This document shows, piece by piece, positions 11,229 to 21,640 of a stretch of DNA of 64,000 nucleotides (position 1 is its first letter; each line of letters begins with the position of its first letter). Below the pieces are notes generated by a model. That model was not told where the DNA came from, searched no databases, and saw only the letters and a program-made list of their open reading frames with translations. Where the stretch lies: positions 42,773,691-42,837,690 of the forward strand of contig NC_067198.1 in assembly GCF_000699445.3 (NCBI RefSeq), read 5' to 3'. Source of the DNA: Schistosoma haematobium. Lineage: Eukaryota; Platyhelminthes; Trematoda; Strigeidida; Schistosomatidae. The translations under genes and the position numbers were made by a program.

Positions 11229-11762
11229 TCACTTATTATTTATTTTATATTTTATTTTAACACCTAGATATTGGTACAAGGAGGCACCAAATACATATAC
11301 GACACACAATCCCATTTGATTTGTGTGAGGGCTGTGATACTGCTTGGGTGCCCAAACCGAAACAGGTGGTTTTCTTACCGGGCCACATTCGGGGCCTACG
11401 ACCTGAAAGTCTGGTCTACAAGGCGGTGAAGCAACGTCAGGAGATGCACTCCCATGGCAGCCGGTGACCGACGATTGGTTCATACACCATTTGTTCCTTC
11501 AAGATACTGGAGTCCATGTGCACCATTGGCTTGGAATCTCGATAATCCAACTCCCTGGGAGGACCCTCAGCATCCACCAACTCGGTTAAAGCTCCGGACA
11601 TTCCCGTTTCATCCTCTCAATTTCGTAAACAACAGTAATGCCGCGAGAAGACACTGAGTAGGAGTTCCCTAGCAGTGGTTGTATGGACGTGACCATATGA
11701 GAGCATTTCGAGAGGGAGAGTGGACTCTCTCCATTCTCGGCTGTACCAGGGCATTTGGAGGC
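11229..11762 (-). mobile_element. Family D repeat, full-length with AAAT-type tail
   Basis: On the minus strand the element starts near AAATGCCCTGGTACAGCC (11757) and ends in GGTACCAATATCTAGGTG-like sequence followed by an AAAT-rich tail (~11229-11262). ORFs on both strands here are not conserved among copies. The poly-AAAT tail suggests mobilisation by reverse transcription. Confidence 0.75.
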
Positions 11763-11970
11763 TAGAACTTCAAGAATTCCCTTATCGAAGCTTTCTTTAT
11801 TATTAAACACACTACTTAAATATGATTTCATTATTCTAGTTACTTAATTTTGTTGTTGTTTATTTTCATTTAACAAAGAGGACATTTTCATTCCTTTAAC
11901 TTGTCAGTTATACAAATACACACACATATATACATTGAAAAAAGGGATGTCTAATCCTAAGAAATGAACC

Positions 11971-11977
11971 ATTATTA

Positions 11978-12043
<66 letters not shown>
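11971..12043. repeat. (TTA)n microsatellite
   Basis: About 24 ATT/TTA units, nearly perfect apart from one ATTG near the start. Confidence 0.95.
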
Positions 12044-12249
12044 GAATCATAATGGAGATCAGAATAGATTGAGTTCCATTTTGTTGTTATTCAAATGAAC
12101 AATAGAATTTCCGGTTAAACTAACGAAATTGTTTTTCTTTTTGTTTTGTTATTTTTCTTTATTTTAAAAATTTATTTTTTGTAAAGCTACAAATTGAAAT
12201 TGATCTTCATTTCAAATATATTAAAAAGAAAAATAGGAGTGTAGTGAGT

Positions 12250-12680
12250 GTGAAATCATTACTACTGTACGCAGCTGAAACTTGGAGAACTACAACAACC
12301 ATCATCAAGAAGGTTAAAGTATTTATAAATAGCTGTCTACGCAAGATATTCAACATACCATCAGCAACAGCCTTCTATGGGAGAGAACAAACCAACTTCC
12401 AGCTAAAGAGGAAATTAGGAAAAGACGATGGAAATGGATAGGACATATATTAGGCAAATCATCAAACTGCATCACGAGGCAAGCCCTAACTTGGAATCCT
12501 GAAGGGAAACGAAAAAGAGGAAGACCAAAGAACACATTACGTCGGGAAATAGAAACAGATATGAAAAGGATGAATAACAACTGGAAGGAGCTGGAAAGTA
12601 TTGCTCAGGACAGGGTTGGATGGAGAGTGCTGGTGTTGGGCTATGCTCCTTGACGAGGAGTAACATGAGTAAGTAAGTAG
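12250..12680 (+). mobile_element. RTE-B (SR2-like) 3' fragment
   Basis: Begins in LLYAAETWRTTTTIIKKV (12257-12317), continues with [12 protein letters not shown], a small deletion, then [27 protein letters not shown] and [15 protein letters not shown] in shifted frames. It ends at GAGTAACATGAGTAAGTAAG (12658). Compared with the 30214 copy it lacks the IHWPDT block. Confidence 0.87.
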
Positions 12681-12970
12681 TACGAATGAGAAATAAGGTA
12701 AAGATTAACGATTAATTAATTCATAAAATATGAGAAGTATAGATTGAATACATTATTTGAACATCTTTAATAGTTGTCCTTTATATACTACATGAATCTT
12801 CTAGTTTACAATTTCTTTCTATTCCCCTTTTCTGTTTTCTTTAACTCGATCTTCATGGACTTCTGGTGTCATGAATTCCACTTCTGATTGGTATTACAAA
12901 TTGCTCATGCCAAAAGATATAGGAAGTATATACTAGAGAAGTAATGACTAAATTGCATTCTGTTTTTAGT
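12681..12970. other. Spacer ending in a good splice-acceptor-like tract
   Basis: No repeat-family match. Its right end, TTCTGTTTTTAG (12959-12970 region), is a strong polypyrimidine-AG acceptor match placed before the exon-like segment. Confidence 0.35.
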
Positions 12971-13100
12971 TGTTGTTCTAAACAAACTTGACGCATTTAT
13001 TGTGGATTTAATAGATAAGTTGGAAGGTGAACGTTTGATTAAATGGTTAAAAGTAAACTGTTTTATTGAATCTTTGTCTGCTGGTTTATTAGATTATGCG
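12971..13100 (+). pseudogene. Exon-like coding fragment cut by an RTE-B insertion
   Basis: After the acceptor-like TTTTTAG, one frame stays open and reads like real protein: VVLNKLDAFIVDLIDKLEGE, then RLIKWLKVNCFIESLSAGLL, then DYAD. Near 13100 the sequence changes to RTE-B (KHGIQ and WMRLDD motifs in another frame), so the fragment looks like the left part of an exon or retrocopy broken by the insertion. I do not recognise the protein. It may also be a chance ORF; composition and length alone cannot decide. Confidence 0.35.
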
Positions 13101-13948
13101 GACCACCTCTACATTTCAGAGGAAGCATGGAATACAATAGACAATTTGGATGAGGCTAGACGATTAGGACTTTGCAGATCGTCTAGCCTTTCTCTCCCAT
13201 ACGCAGCAACAAATGTAGATGAAGACAACAAGTGTAGCAGTAGCCTCTATATCAGGAGGCCTCATCATACAAAAGAGGAAAACCAAAATCCTCAGATACA
13301 ATACGGAGAACACCAACCTAATCACACTTGAAAAGGAGCTCTGGAAGATGTGGAATTTTCCACGTATCTGGACAGCGTGATCGATGAACATGGAGGATCT
13401 GGTGCAGACGTAAAGGCGAGGGTTGGCAAAGCAAGGGCCGCATTCCTTCAATTGAAGAACATATGAAACTCAAAACAATTGTCAGCCAATATCAAAGTCA
13501 GAATCTTCAATACGAACGTCAAGACAATGTGACTATACGGAACTAAAAATAAGAGAGATACCACAACCATCAAAAACGTACAAATATTTCTAAACAATTG
13601 TCTACGTAAGATACTAAACATCTGTTGACCGGATACCATCAGCAACAGATTACTATAGGAGAAAACAAATCAACTTCCAGTTGAAGAGGAAATTAGGAAA
13701 CGACGTTGGAAGTGGATAGGACATGTATCACGGAAATCTTGAAACTGCATCGCGAGGTAAGCGCTTACCTAGAATCGTAAAGGGAGGTGGGAAAGAGGAA
13801 GACCAAAGAACATGTTGTATCGGGAATTGTAAGCAGACATATGAAGGATGAATAGCAACTAGAAATAACTGTGAAGGATTTTCGAGGGCAGAGTTTGATG
13901 GGGAATACTGGTGGGTGGCCTATGCTCTTCCATGAGGGTAACAAGCAT
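13101..13948 (+). mobile_element. RTE-B (SR2-like) fragment including RT motif C region
   Basis: The longest RTE-B copy. In changing frames it shows LDD(stop)DFADRLAFLSHTQQQ around 13150-13205 (the RT YADD/FADD active-site motif, here FADR), then AFLQLKNI, LNIC(stop)[16 protein letters not shown], and RVWWGMLVGGLCSS-like sequence. Ends at GGTAACAAGCATAATG without a TAAG tail. The second catalytic Asp is replaced and the frame is broken many times, so it is dead. Confidence 0.85.
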
Positions 13949-14294
13949 AATGTAACTTCATGACAGATTTGTGCTAAAACCATGGATATACAATTTTAGC
14001 AAGTCTCATTACACACTTCTCAGTAATTTGACGAAATCGAATTGCAGTAAAGTCTATCTTCTAATCAAAACAATAACTGTGCAAAAAAGATACGTGCTCC
14101 ACCACAATATTGTAACAGTAACCATAGATATCAATATAAATCATTCTTCAATAGATTTTACAAGTTATAACTTTCAAACTGTTATTTATGAAGTATTTTA
14201 CTTAATTATTATTGGTTGGTAGCTTCACTCAACGATTATTATTTATCTGTAATTCGTTATAAGTTTCTCTCCTTTTCTTTATTTGACTATTTAG
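13949..14294. other. AT-rich spacer, nothing recognised
   Basis: Small ORFs only; no repeat-family match. Confidence 0.4.
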
Positions 14295-14632
14295 AAATTT
14301 AATAGTTGAATTCATGAGTCGATTTAAACTAGACCACCATGGAAAACCTGGAAGCACTCGACGGCCGATTCGTTCTAATATGGGACTCCTGAGTAGTGAG
14401 CATCCACGATCCCGCATGCGGAACTCCAATATAGGACCTTCAGTCTCGTGAAAGAATGTTTAACACCTAGATCACTCAGTCGGCATCCAGCGGTGTTCAA
14501 ATCCCTCAAGGTGAGATCGTGGATGCGCATTGCTGAGGAGTCCCACAATTGGACGAAACGGCCGTCCAGTACTTCTAGGTTTTCTATGGTGGTCTAGCTC
14601 CAACTGACTCATGATCTCAACCATCAAAACAT
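14295..14632. mobile_element. Family 2 head-to-head dimer
   Basis: Minus arm 14295-14510 with tail, decayed ribozyme and tRNA-like head; plus arm ~14508-14632 starting inside the element just before GATCGTGGATGCGC and carrying a complete ribozyme and tail. The plus head is lost at the junction. Confidence 0.85.
14524..14578 (+). ncRNA. Hammerhead ribozyme, core intact (family 2)
   Basis: Core CTGAGGA at 14533-14539, stem II GTCC (14540-14543) with GGAC (14551-14554) around a CACAATT loop, GAAA at 14555-14558, stem III ACGGCCGT (14558-14565) and cleavage C at 14566. Stem I pairs GCATTG (14527-14532) with CAGTAC (14567-14572), with one C-A mismatch. All invariant hammerhead core bases are present. 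Confidence 0.75.
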
Positions 14633-14984
14633 ATATGTGAATCATATTCCAGTAGTATACTAGATGATTGTAGGTACTCAAGGGGAAATTCTAAATTTAG
14701 TTTCGTCCTAGTTTGCAATCTTGAGGGAACTGATGTTTACGATTGATCGATTACCGAATAGTGACCACTGTCTCGCTTGTTTTGGTCTTTAGATTAATAT
14801 TTATGATAATAATAAAAATAGTGATGATGTTTATTAGCTTCCCAAACTAGTATCACTTGTGCTGGTGATCTGTCTATTAAAAAGGTGACTTAACTGTAAG
14901 TCAATTTACCTAAAATTGAATTTTAGCTTTGATGCATGGTACTTGACGGTTAATAACATACATATACTACTAGAATAATATCAG

Positions 14985-15177
14985 ATGGGTTTTGTGGAGA
15001 TTGTAGTAATTTCAATGGTTAAGCTAGACCACCATGGAGAACCTGGAAGCACTGGACGGCCGTTTCATCCTATTGTGGGACTCCTCGGCAGTGCGCATCC
15101 ACGACCTCGCCCCCTGCGAGATTCGAACCCAGGACCTACTAGTTTCGCGCGTGATCACTCAACCACTAGACTACTAA
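14985..15177 (-). mobile_element. Family 2 hammerhead SINE
   Basis: Minus-strand copy from the tail (GGGTTTTGTGGAGATTG, 14985) through the ribozyme region, B box (rc of GATTCGAACCC, 15120-15130) and most of the head. The core reads CCGAGGA (U4 to C), so it should be inactive. Confidence 0.82.
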
Positions 15178-16040
15178 AGTTCGCCTTTAGATCTGTTGGT
15201 CAGTATTGTGAAACCACTGATTGAGCAATGCTAAAGTTAAGCTTTGGATACTATAAAGGAACAGAAAACGGATATGTAAATCTTATAGGAACTTATTCTT
15301 ATTCAGACTTTCGAACCTAGGATTACAGACTGAAAGGATACTGTTGAACAAATAAATATTGGTCGGAATAAGCTTTTCTAACTAGTTTAATTCATGCACA
15401 TATGGATTTTTTTTAATGGTTTGTTTGATAAAGGTCATACTAATGTGTTTAAAAGTCAACCAAACCTATAATTATAAAGCATTAAATAGTTAAAATTATA
15501 ACTGAAATAGATACTAAATCTATGCTAATTATATATGTGTACCCTGATAATTTTCACTGTTTCATAGTAATAGTATACTATAGAGGTCAAAAGAGAAAAG
15601 GTGACCGTAGACTTAATAAAAACTTAAAATGAAAGCAATTTATGCTTGATTAGAAAGAGATAGAGAAATATATATATATATAACTAACCCGTATATAAAT
15701 CATAATCAGAAAATACAGCCACAAACATACACGTACGATTTACAAGTCTAGTCAAATAATTGCATATACCCATATATATACCGGTTGACTAGACCGACCG
15801 ACATCTGCCAAACTAAAACTGTTTTCTTTTTACAATTCAATGTCTAACTAAAACTGTGTCAACTAATAAACATTATTGAAAAAGTTCGTATTCTATTTAA
15901 GGTATTTTGTTATATACAGACAATATGTTAATCAATATTGTCCAACATCTTATCAATCTGTGTAACTTCTTTCTTTTTCAAAAATGCGGTTTGTATTTAG
16001 ACAAACTAGTTGGAAAAAAAAAGAAAACAAGATTAGTGTA
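15178..16040. other. AT-rich spacer, nothing recognised
   Basis: Includes a short TA run near 15670. No ORF or repeat-family match. Confidence 0.4.
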
Positions 16041-16450
16041 TTTGTGGAGATTGTAGTAATAATTACCATGTAGGATTTAGTGATTAACTTCGTGAGGGAA
16101 TTCTTGAAGTTCTAGTGAGAAATTGTGGAGTTAATTCATGTCAGGTGGAAACAGTTACCTACCTCAGTACAATGGAAGGTGATTGTGAAATTTCATAGAT
16201 CGGTTGAGGTTAGACATTAACACCGTTGAATATCGAATCAGTGGTCTAGAGATTAGGCGTTCACACTCGAGACAAAAGATCCTGGATTCGAATCTCGCGA
16301 GGCGGGATCGTGGATGCCTACTGCTGAGGAGTTTCACGATGGGACGAAATGGCCGTCTAGTGCTTCCAGGTTTTTATTGATGGTCTAACAGTAATTAGTT
16401 CATGATCTCAACTGAACTGCCATTTCATCCTATTACGGGACTCCTCAACA
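16041..16450. mobile_element. Family 2 dimer: minus tail stub and long-form plus copy
   Basis: Starts with only ~20 bases of minus-strand tail (TTTGTGGAGATTGTAGTAAT) and then a long-form plus copy with upstream extension (GAGTTAATTCATGTCAGG near 16132), A box (ATCAGTGGTCTAGAG), B box (GGATTCGAATCTC), ribozyme and tail. It follows the same minus-then-plus order as the other dimers. Confidence 0.8.
16315..16365 (+). ncRNA. Hammerhead ribozyme, core intact with wobble stems (family 2)
   Basis: Core CTGAGGA 16324-16330, stem II GTTT against GGAC (two G-U pairs), GAAA 16346-16349, stem III ATGGCCGT ending at U16.1 (16356), cleavage C at 16357. Stem I TACTG (16319-16323) pairs with TAGTG (16358-16362) using wobbles. 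Confidence 0.6.
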
Positions 16451-16734
16451 CTGTGTAGTAAATCTTAACGTATCGATATGTTTACAAGTACCTGATAATT
16501 TAGTTTCAAGTGGTTCCAACTAATAATGTCTCATTTGGTTTACTAGAGTTAATTTTTGATTCAGTTATTTGGACATTTGTTCCATCTTTTCCATAAATGT
16601 TAATTTTGCATGAACTGGTTTCTATAGTTCAGATTATCAGTACTGACTGATAATGACTCTCTTGTTGGTTCAAATCCAGTTACGCTTCAATCCTTCTTCG
16701 AATATTATTCAGTATTGACGTACAATACTATTGT
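16451..16734. other. Spacer, nothing recognised
   Basis: No repeat-family match. Confidence 0.35.
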
Positions 16735-17045
16735 TTTTCTTTTTGAAGTTAGTTTTAGAATACTGATTCATCAAACTAGTAACCTACGAATATCCTCTAC
16801 TCTTACCGGCCATGTTTCACAGCCATAAAATAGGGTGGAACGAACTGCTGCTCAGTAAACCCGTCGTTTGATTAGTAGATGGATATCTTGCCTATGCCAT
16901 AAATGACGCTAGTTGGCAAAAGCCCATCGAGCCTTCTGTATCCGTGCTGAGATTTTGTCATACACCAGACCACAAGGGCTGATAAGACTCTGAAGATAAA
17001 TGAAGCGGTCGACATGCTTAAATACTTCACTCCCTATCATTAGTT
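16735..17045 (-). mobile_element. LINE-A fragment, upstream part of RT C-terminus
   Basis: Minus strand gives EVFKHVDRFIYLQSLIS, then ARIQKARWAFAN, a stop, HLLIKRRVY and FYGCETWPVRVEDIRRLLV. The last motif overlaps the start of the 4125 copy, so the two fragments together cover more of the same LINE protein. Both ends are truncated. Confidence 0.85.
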
Positions 17046-17484
17046 CATGTGTTCTATACTAAAACAAAACAGCTATCTAGGACTTCTGACTTTAACTAAC
17101 ATCAGTCCGTGATTTAATCTGTGAATATTGTATATGAAGAAGAGAATAAAATAAAAGGAATTAAATTCATGACATAATAAGTTATTCTGTAATCATTTGT
17201 TTTCATTGTCATTATTATTATTCCTTTATCCACTCTTGGGAATACATTTTAAAATTGAATCATTTGTACTGTAAATGGTTATATGTATAAATTATTCACA
17301 GAATAAGAAGAGAAGGAGGTTTGGGAAAACATTCACGCCAAAAAAGGATAGAAATGAAGAATATCTTTAGAGAATATCAAGAGAGAGAAAAAATGATTTA
17401 AAATTGTAGGTAAGTACTTAGTTGGATGAAAATATTTAAGTATCAATAAATGGATTGAACGTGTTGAATAACTTGTATCTTACT
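17046..17484. other. AT-rich spacer, nothing recognised
   Basis: No repeat-family match or credible ORF. Confidence 0.4.
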
Positions 17485-17680
17485 ATTATTATTTAGGATT
17501 GCGGTTGATCAATCTCTTGTTAGCATATGTGTATCCTGAGCGGATTGCCTTGATATAGCCTTAAATCACAAGCGTTTTAAGCAAAGATAGATAATGGCTA
17601 GTAGTGGAGTTTAGGACGTGTGTTTCGTTCTATTTAGTACTCGTCAGCTAGATATACCTGCATTGAACGTTTTCAATTCG
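17485..17680 (-). mobile_element. Family 1 (Sm-alpha) SINE, partial
   Basis: Minus-strand tail (GATCAATCTCTTGTTAGCAT, TGTGTATCCTGAGCGG) and ribozyme region 17610-17662. The core CTGACGA and GAAA are kept, but stems I and III have mismatches (stem III ACACACGT). The tRNA-like head is lost at ~17680. Confidence 0.8.
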
Positions 17681-17879
17681 ATAAATCATGACTTGAATTT
17701 TATTGAGAATTATAATATGTAGCTTGTTTAACAGGACAGGATACTATAAATAGCATATTCCAATAGGTCAAAGTCTGTACACTGAAGAAAGAAGTTTTTC
17801 ATAGTTTATATAGACTTCCAAGTCGTAAATGAGAAGACAGAAGACAAGTGAAACGAATGCTATTCCAAACAGTGTCAAT

Positions 17880-18140
17880 GATGACATCTGATGCTAAACC
17901 ACCATAGAAAATCTGGAGGCACTAGATGGCCGTTTCCTTCTAATGTGGAATTCATCAGCAGAGTTCATACACGATCACACCCCGTGGGATTCGAACCTGA
18001 AACCTATCGATTTCGCGCGCAAACTCTTAACCTCTAGACTAGTGTTTTCAGGTTTTCCATAGTAGTCTAGCTTCAACTGACTCATGAACTCAACTATTAA
18101 ATTACAATATACTATCCACAAAACCCCTTTCTGTAAATAA
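17880..18140. mobile_element. Family 2 head-to-head dimer
   Basis: Minus arm 17880-18040 (tail, decayed ribozyme, B box GATTCGAACC, part of head), joined to a plus-strand tail 18041-18140 ending in CTATCCACAAAACCCC. The plus head and ribozyme are missing. Confidence 0.8.
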
Positions 18141-18527
18141 ATATATTTTGGAAACACTTAAAAGTAGCCCAAAGTTATCAGTATTGTTTTAATATTTACA
18201 AAAAAACATTTCAAGTGTTTACCATGATTCTGATTGATGTATACAATAGCTGAATATACTACTTATTAAGAGAATGAAATATGGAATAGAAAGTCGAAGG
18301 TAAGGTCATATCTAATTGAAAAGAAACTATTTTTAATCAGTATAAATATTGAAGTATGGTTAATATCATTCATTTTAATGTCTTCATTTAATTTAGCGGC
18401 ATATTCAAGTGTTTAATTCTTTTCAAAATTTTGTTTTAAAGAATATATATATATATAGCCTAAATATGCCTACCTAACGTAGTATGCTAATTGTTATTAG
18501 GTTATTTTTAAGAAAAAGATTATAACT
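18141..18527. other. AT-rich spacer, nothing recognised
   Basis: Contains a short TA run near 18447. No ORF or repeat-family match. Confidence 0.4.
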
Positions 18528-18927
18528 GCTAGGGTTGAATCTATCACGAATTCATTTAATCTGCGAACGAGAACAAGACTCGGTGAACAAAGACCAGTAA
18601 GCTAGATACTGATGAGTCCCAGCCCTGATAACTAGAGGGAGAAGTTCAAGCTTGGAGTGGGAAGTATATTCTGCAAACAGCCAGAAACGAGTGACTACAA
18701 CAAACACAATTCAAAACGTATATATACAGTACAAAACCGTCCTTGGGGAGAGTTACCAAATAGCCTAATAAAAGACGCAACGGACCAATAGCAGTTAAGA
18801 TATTTCCCAGTGGGAGATACTTCATGAAGATGACAAGTGCGCCTTTGGCGCGAAAACAAAGAAATTCCAATTTTCTAAATAAAATTACAAAATTTGGTCC
18901 TTTCCTGAGTGAGTTCTGGGAATCTAA
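18528..18927 (-). mobile_element. Possible solo LTR
   Basis: On the minus strand this ~400-bp block starts with TGTTGAGGACG and can be ended at CCCTAGCA (TG...CA ends). It holds a TATA-like TGTATATATACG in mid-element and is much less AT-rich than its flanks. Flanks TTTAT and GTTAT could be a mutated 5-bp target duplication. The 97-codon minus-strand ORF inside (18646-18939) has no recognisable motif and is probably LTR sequence. No partner LTR or gag/pol lies nearby, so this is inference from ends and context. Confidence 0.4.
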
Positions 18928-19189
18928 CGTCCTCAACAATAAACCACAAAGCTAATTTTGTCAGGAGTTTGTGAAGTTATTAATTGTTGTAATGACTGAA
19001 AGTCACAGAGAACTTGGTTTAACAACAGTTTCACTGGTGTAAATATGTTTATTCTTTTAATTAACAACCTCTTATAAGTCTTTATGTAATTGGACATATG
19101 ATTGACGATTATTTTACCAAATATGTTTTTGGTAAATAGAAGAGTTAGATTCCGTTGGACCTTGTTATTTCTGATGCATTAATATCAAA

Positions 19190-19545
19190 CATTATTAGTA
19201 TATGTGCAGCCTGTGCGGATTGCCTTGATATAGCCTTAAGTCATAAGCTTTTTAAGCAAAAGTAGATAAAGGCAATCCGCTCAGGATGCACATATGCCAA
19301 CATCAGATTCAAGTAGAACAACACCGAGTGAATTTAAACTTCACCCCATTGCATAACCAGGTAGCTATCAGGACTCAGTAGCTAAGTGGAGAATGTTATG
19401 ACGTTTGAAGCGAACGATACTGGATTCGATTCCCAGAGTGAACATCAACTCTGAGATGCGGTTAAATCTAACTGACGAGTCCCAAACAGGATGAAACACA
19501 CATCCTGGATTCCACTACTAGTCACTATCCATCTTTGCTTATAAA
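19190..19545. mobile_element. Family 1 (Sm-alpha) dimer: minus tail and full plus monomer
   Basis: Minus tail stub 19190-19265 (TTAGTATATGTGCAGCCTG), then from 19266 a plus-strand tail joined head-to-tail to the next unit: GTGAATTTAAACTTCACCCC, A box TAGCTAAGTGGAG, B box GGATTCGATTCCC, ribozyme (core CTGACGA, ATGAAA) and 3' part to 19545. Stem III (ACACACAT) is broken. The plus part is circularly permuted relative to one unit, which implies a tandem RNA or DNA source. Confidence 0.82.
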
Positions 19546-20090
19546 CAATGAATAGTTATCTATATACTTTTACTATACGTATATATCTTTTATGATCGGA
19601 TAGAAATTACTGGTACAATTATCAATAATCAACTTCTATTTTTCATTTATCAAGTAGGTATTTTACGATGTGTACATGAATCTGTTATTTTTAATATTTG
19701 GTTTGTTTGTATGTTCTTTTTTTTTGATGTGGTAAGCGTGTTGTACTCCCAACAACATTATTCACCTAAACACAAGAATACAAAAATATGCATGTATATA
19801 TGAATAATGATGACGGCATATCATCAATAAGGATGAATAATATTCACTTTACAATGAATTATGTGGAAAAAAGGTTGGATGACTCCAAAAATACTCTCTC
19901 CCTCCCTCTCTCTCTCACACAGATACACACATACACATTATATACCAAATTCATACACAAGCATAAATAATATCTAACCGATGATTTGGCATTTAATACA
20001 AAAAGCGTGCTCCATACACTTCAATGATTTATTAACCCCGGGCAAGTAATGAAAAAGCGTAAAGCATGAAGAAAAAATAGAAATTAGTAT
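19546..20090. other. AT-rich spacer with CT/CA run
   Basis: Contains a CT-rich to ACAC tract (~19895-19935). Nothing else recognised. Confidence 0.4.
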
Positions 20091-20094
20091 AGGA

Positions 20095-20245
20095 TTGTGG
20101 AAAATGTTGAGTTTTGATTGAGATAATGAACCGATCAATCTTAGATCGTCATCGAAAACCCAGAGGTACTGGATGGCCGTTTTCTCCCAGCAGTACGCAA
20201 CCACGATCCCGTACGTGGGATTCGAACACATCATACTCTAACATA
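20095..20245 (-). mobile_element. Family 2 SINE, partial
   Basis: Minus-strand tail, decayed ribozyme region (12 or so bases deleted between TTTTC and CAGCAGT) and B box (GGATTCGAACAC). The head is missing. Confidence 0.7.
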
Positions 20246-20360
20246 CAATAACTATCGACTAAATCAATAGAAGAATACCTGAAAATACTTGATATTGTAC
20301 GATTATGGTATATCAAAATAATAGATACTTCATAAATTTATGAACATATATTCTATCTTC

Positions 20361-20620
20361 AGTAGGACTCGAACCCAAGACCTTCAGTCTTGCGCGCGAA
20401 CACTCAGTCTCTAGAGCACTAAGTTGGCACCCAACGTTGTTAATATCTAACTTCAATTGATCCACGATCCTGCACAACCATTTATTGTCTGAGATGGATA
20501 ACTGTCTACACTTGACACACATTAGACTCCAGTGGTCACGGATATTGTAATAATTTTAACAGTTGAATTCATGAGTCGATCTAAGCTAAACCACCATCGA
20601 AAATTAGTTTTTCTATTATA
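20361..20620 (-). mobile_element. Family 2 SINE head and extension plus a second tail
   Basis: Minus-strand B box (GGACTCGAACCC, 20372), head and long-form extension to 20525, then after a short gap another minus-strand tail (20550-20610, TTGAATTCATGAGTCGATC). It may be two insertions or one internally rearranged element. Confidence 0.7.
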
Positions 20621-20944
20621 ATTTTATTCTATAAACACTCTTGTCTACACTCAAACATTCATTTCATATATTCAATTCATTTAAGGAAAAAAGTTGTTTA
20701 AATTGTATTTTAAAAAGGAAAATGAATTAATTTTGATGTGGTTTTCGAATTTCGTCTTTGGGAAATCAAATCCAACGATTTAGCGTTATCAAAACAATCA
20801 TTGACCATTGAAGCTCCTGCTTAAATGTGAACACTTTAAATTAATTGAAGTTTATGGTTAACATTCTAGTGAATAAGAACAGCAGTGGGCAGAATCTAAT
20901 GTATTGGAATACGAAATCACAGAATATCTCACTAAAATCTTAGA

Positions 20945-21185
20945 ACCATATAGTAAATAGTTAATTTGCAAAATATCAGTCCATTGTCTCAATCTTGACT
21001 GTTCCTTTTGCAAATATCAGTCCATGGTCTCAGATTTCATGGTTTCTATATTTTCATACCAATTGCTTTCCATTCCCATTCTTTCTTTCTCGATCTTCTT
21101 CTGTAATACATTCTACTCCTGACTATCGTTATATACTACTTAAGTGGATATAAGTAGATCATACCACAAATCAATTGTTTGATAT
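20945..21185 (-). repeat. Family E unclassified repeat
   Basis: Reverse complement of the block at 33580-33800: shares TTTGCAAAATATCAG, TCTCAATCTTGACTGTTCC and CTGACTATCGTTATATAC. No coding capacity. Confidence 0.65.
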
Positions 21186-21384
21186 ATTTTATTTTAAAAA
21201 AGAAAGATAGTTAAGTATTACCGTACAAAAATATCATTCACTGAAAAGAAGTTCTAATTGGTTGATTTATGAAAAAGGATTTAGTTCAAAGAGAGTTATT
21301 TACTCATAGACTGGCATCAACTATAAAATCACTGGAAACTATTTATTTCATAGCAATTGTGTTTATTGTGTCAAACTGAATGTT

Positions 21385-21640
21385 TTAAAAATTTCACAGG
21401 TTGAAATCATGAGTCGATTGAAGCTAGACCACCATGGAAAACCTGGAAGCACTGGACGGCCAGTAGGTCCTGGGTTCGAGCCCCGCGTGGTGCGGGATTA
21501 TGGATGCGCACTGCTGAGGAGTCCCATACTAGGACGAAACGGCCGTCCAGTGCTTCCAGGTTTTCCATGGTGGTCTAGCTTCAATCGATTCATGATTTCA
21601 ACCTGTGAAATTTCTAAAACTCTCCACAAAACCCATTCTG
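21385..21640. mobile_element. Family 2 palindromic dimer with near-perfect arms
   Basis: Outer arms 21401-21461 and 21541-21601 are reverse complements with one mismatch in 61 bases, and pairing continues outward into AATTTCACAGG / CCTGTGAAATT. The centre keeps a plus-strand B box (GGTTCGAGCCCC) and one complete ribozyme. The best-preserved family 2 locus here, therefore probably the youngest. Confidence 0.9.
21506..21562 (+). ncRNA. Hammerhead ribozyme, fully intact (family 2)
   Basis: Core CTGAGGA 21514-21520; stem II GTCC (21521-21524) with GGAC (21532-21535); GAAA 21536-21539; stem III ACGGCCGT (21539-21546); cleavage C 21547. Stem I pairs GCACTG (21508-21513) perfectly with CAGTGC (21548-21553). 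All invariant bases and all helices are present. Stem III has no loop, as in type I hammerheads of schistosome SINEs, which are known to work better as dimers. Confidence 0.85.

Noticed and set aside
10967..11657. Several 65-84-codon ORFs on both strands
   Set aside because: They fall entirely within family 2 and family D repeats and are not conserved between copies.
14985..15224. ORF reading MGFVEIVVISMVKLDHHGEP and similar ORFs at 21409, 40846 and 51581
   Set aside because: Translations of the family 2 SINE; the non-coding tRNA-like and ribozyme structure explains the conservation better.
18600..18660. CTGATGAGTCCC followed later by GAGAAG, hammerhead-like
   Set aside because: Stem II cannot be closed and there is no GAAA or cleavage triplet in place.
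19788..19970. Short plus ORF beginning MHVYMNNDD
   Set aside because: Runs into a CT/CA simple repeat; no splice or homology support.
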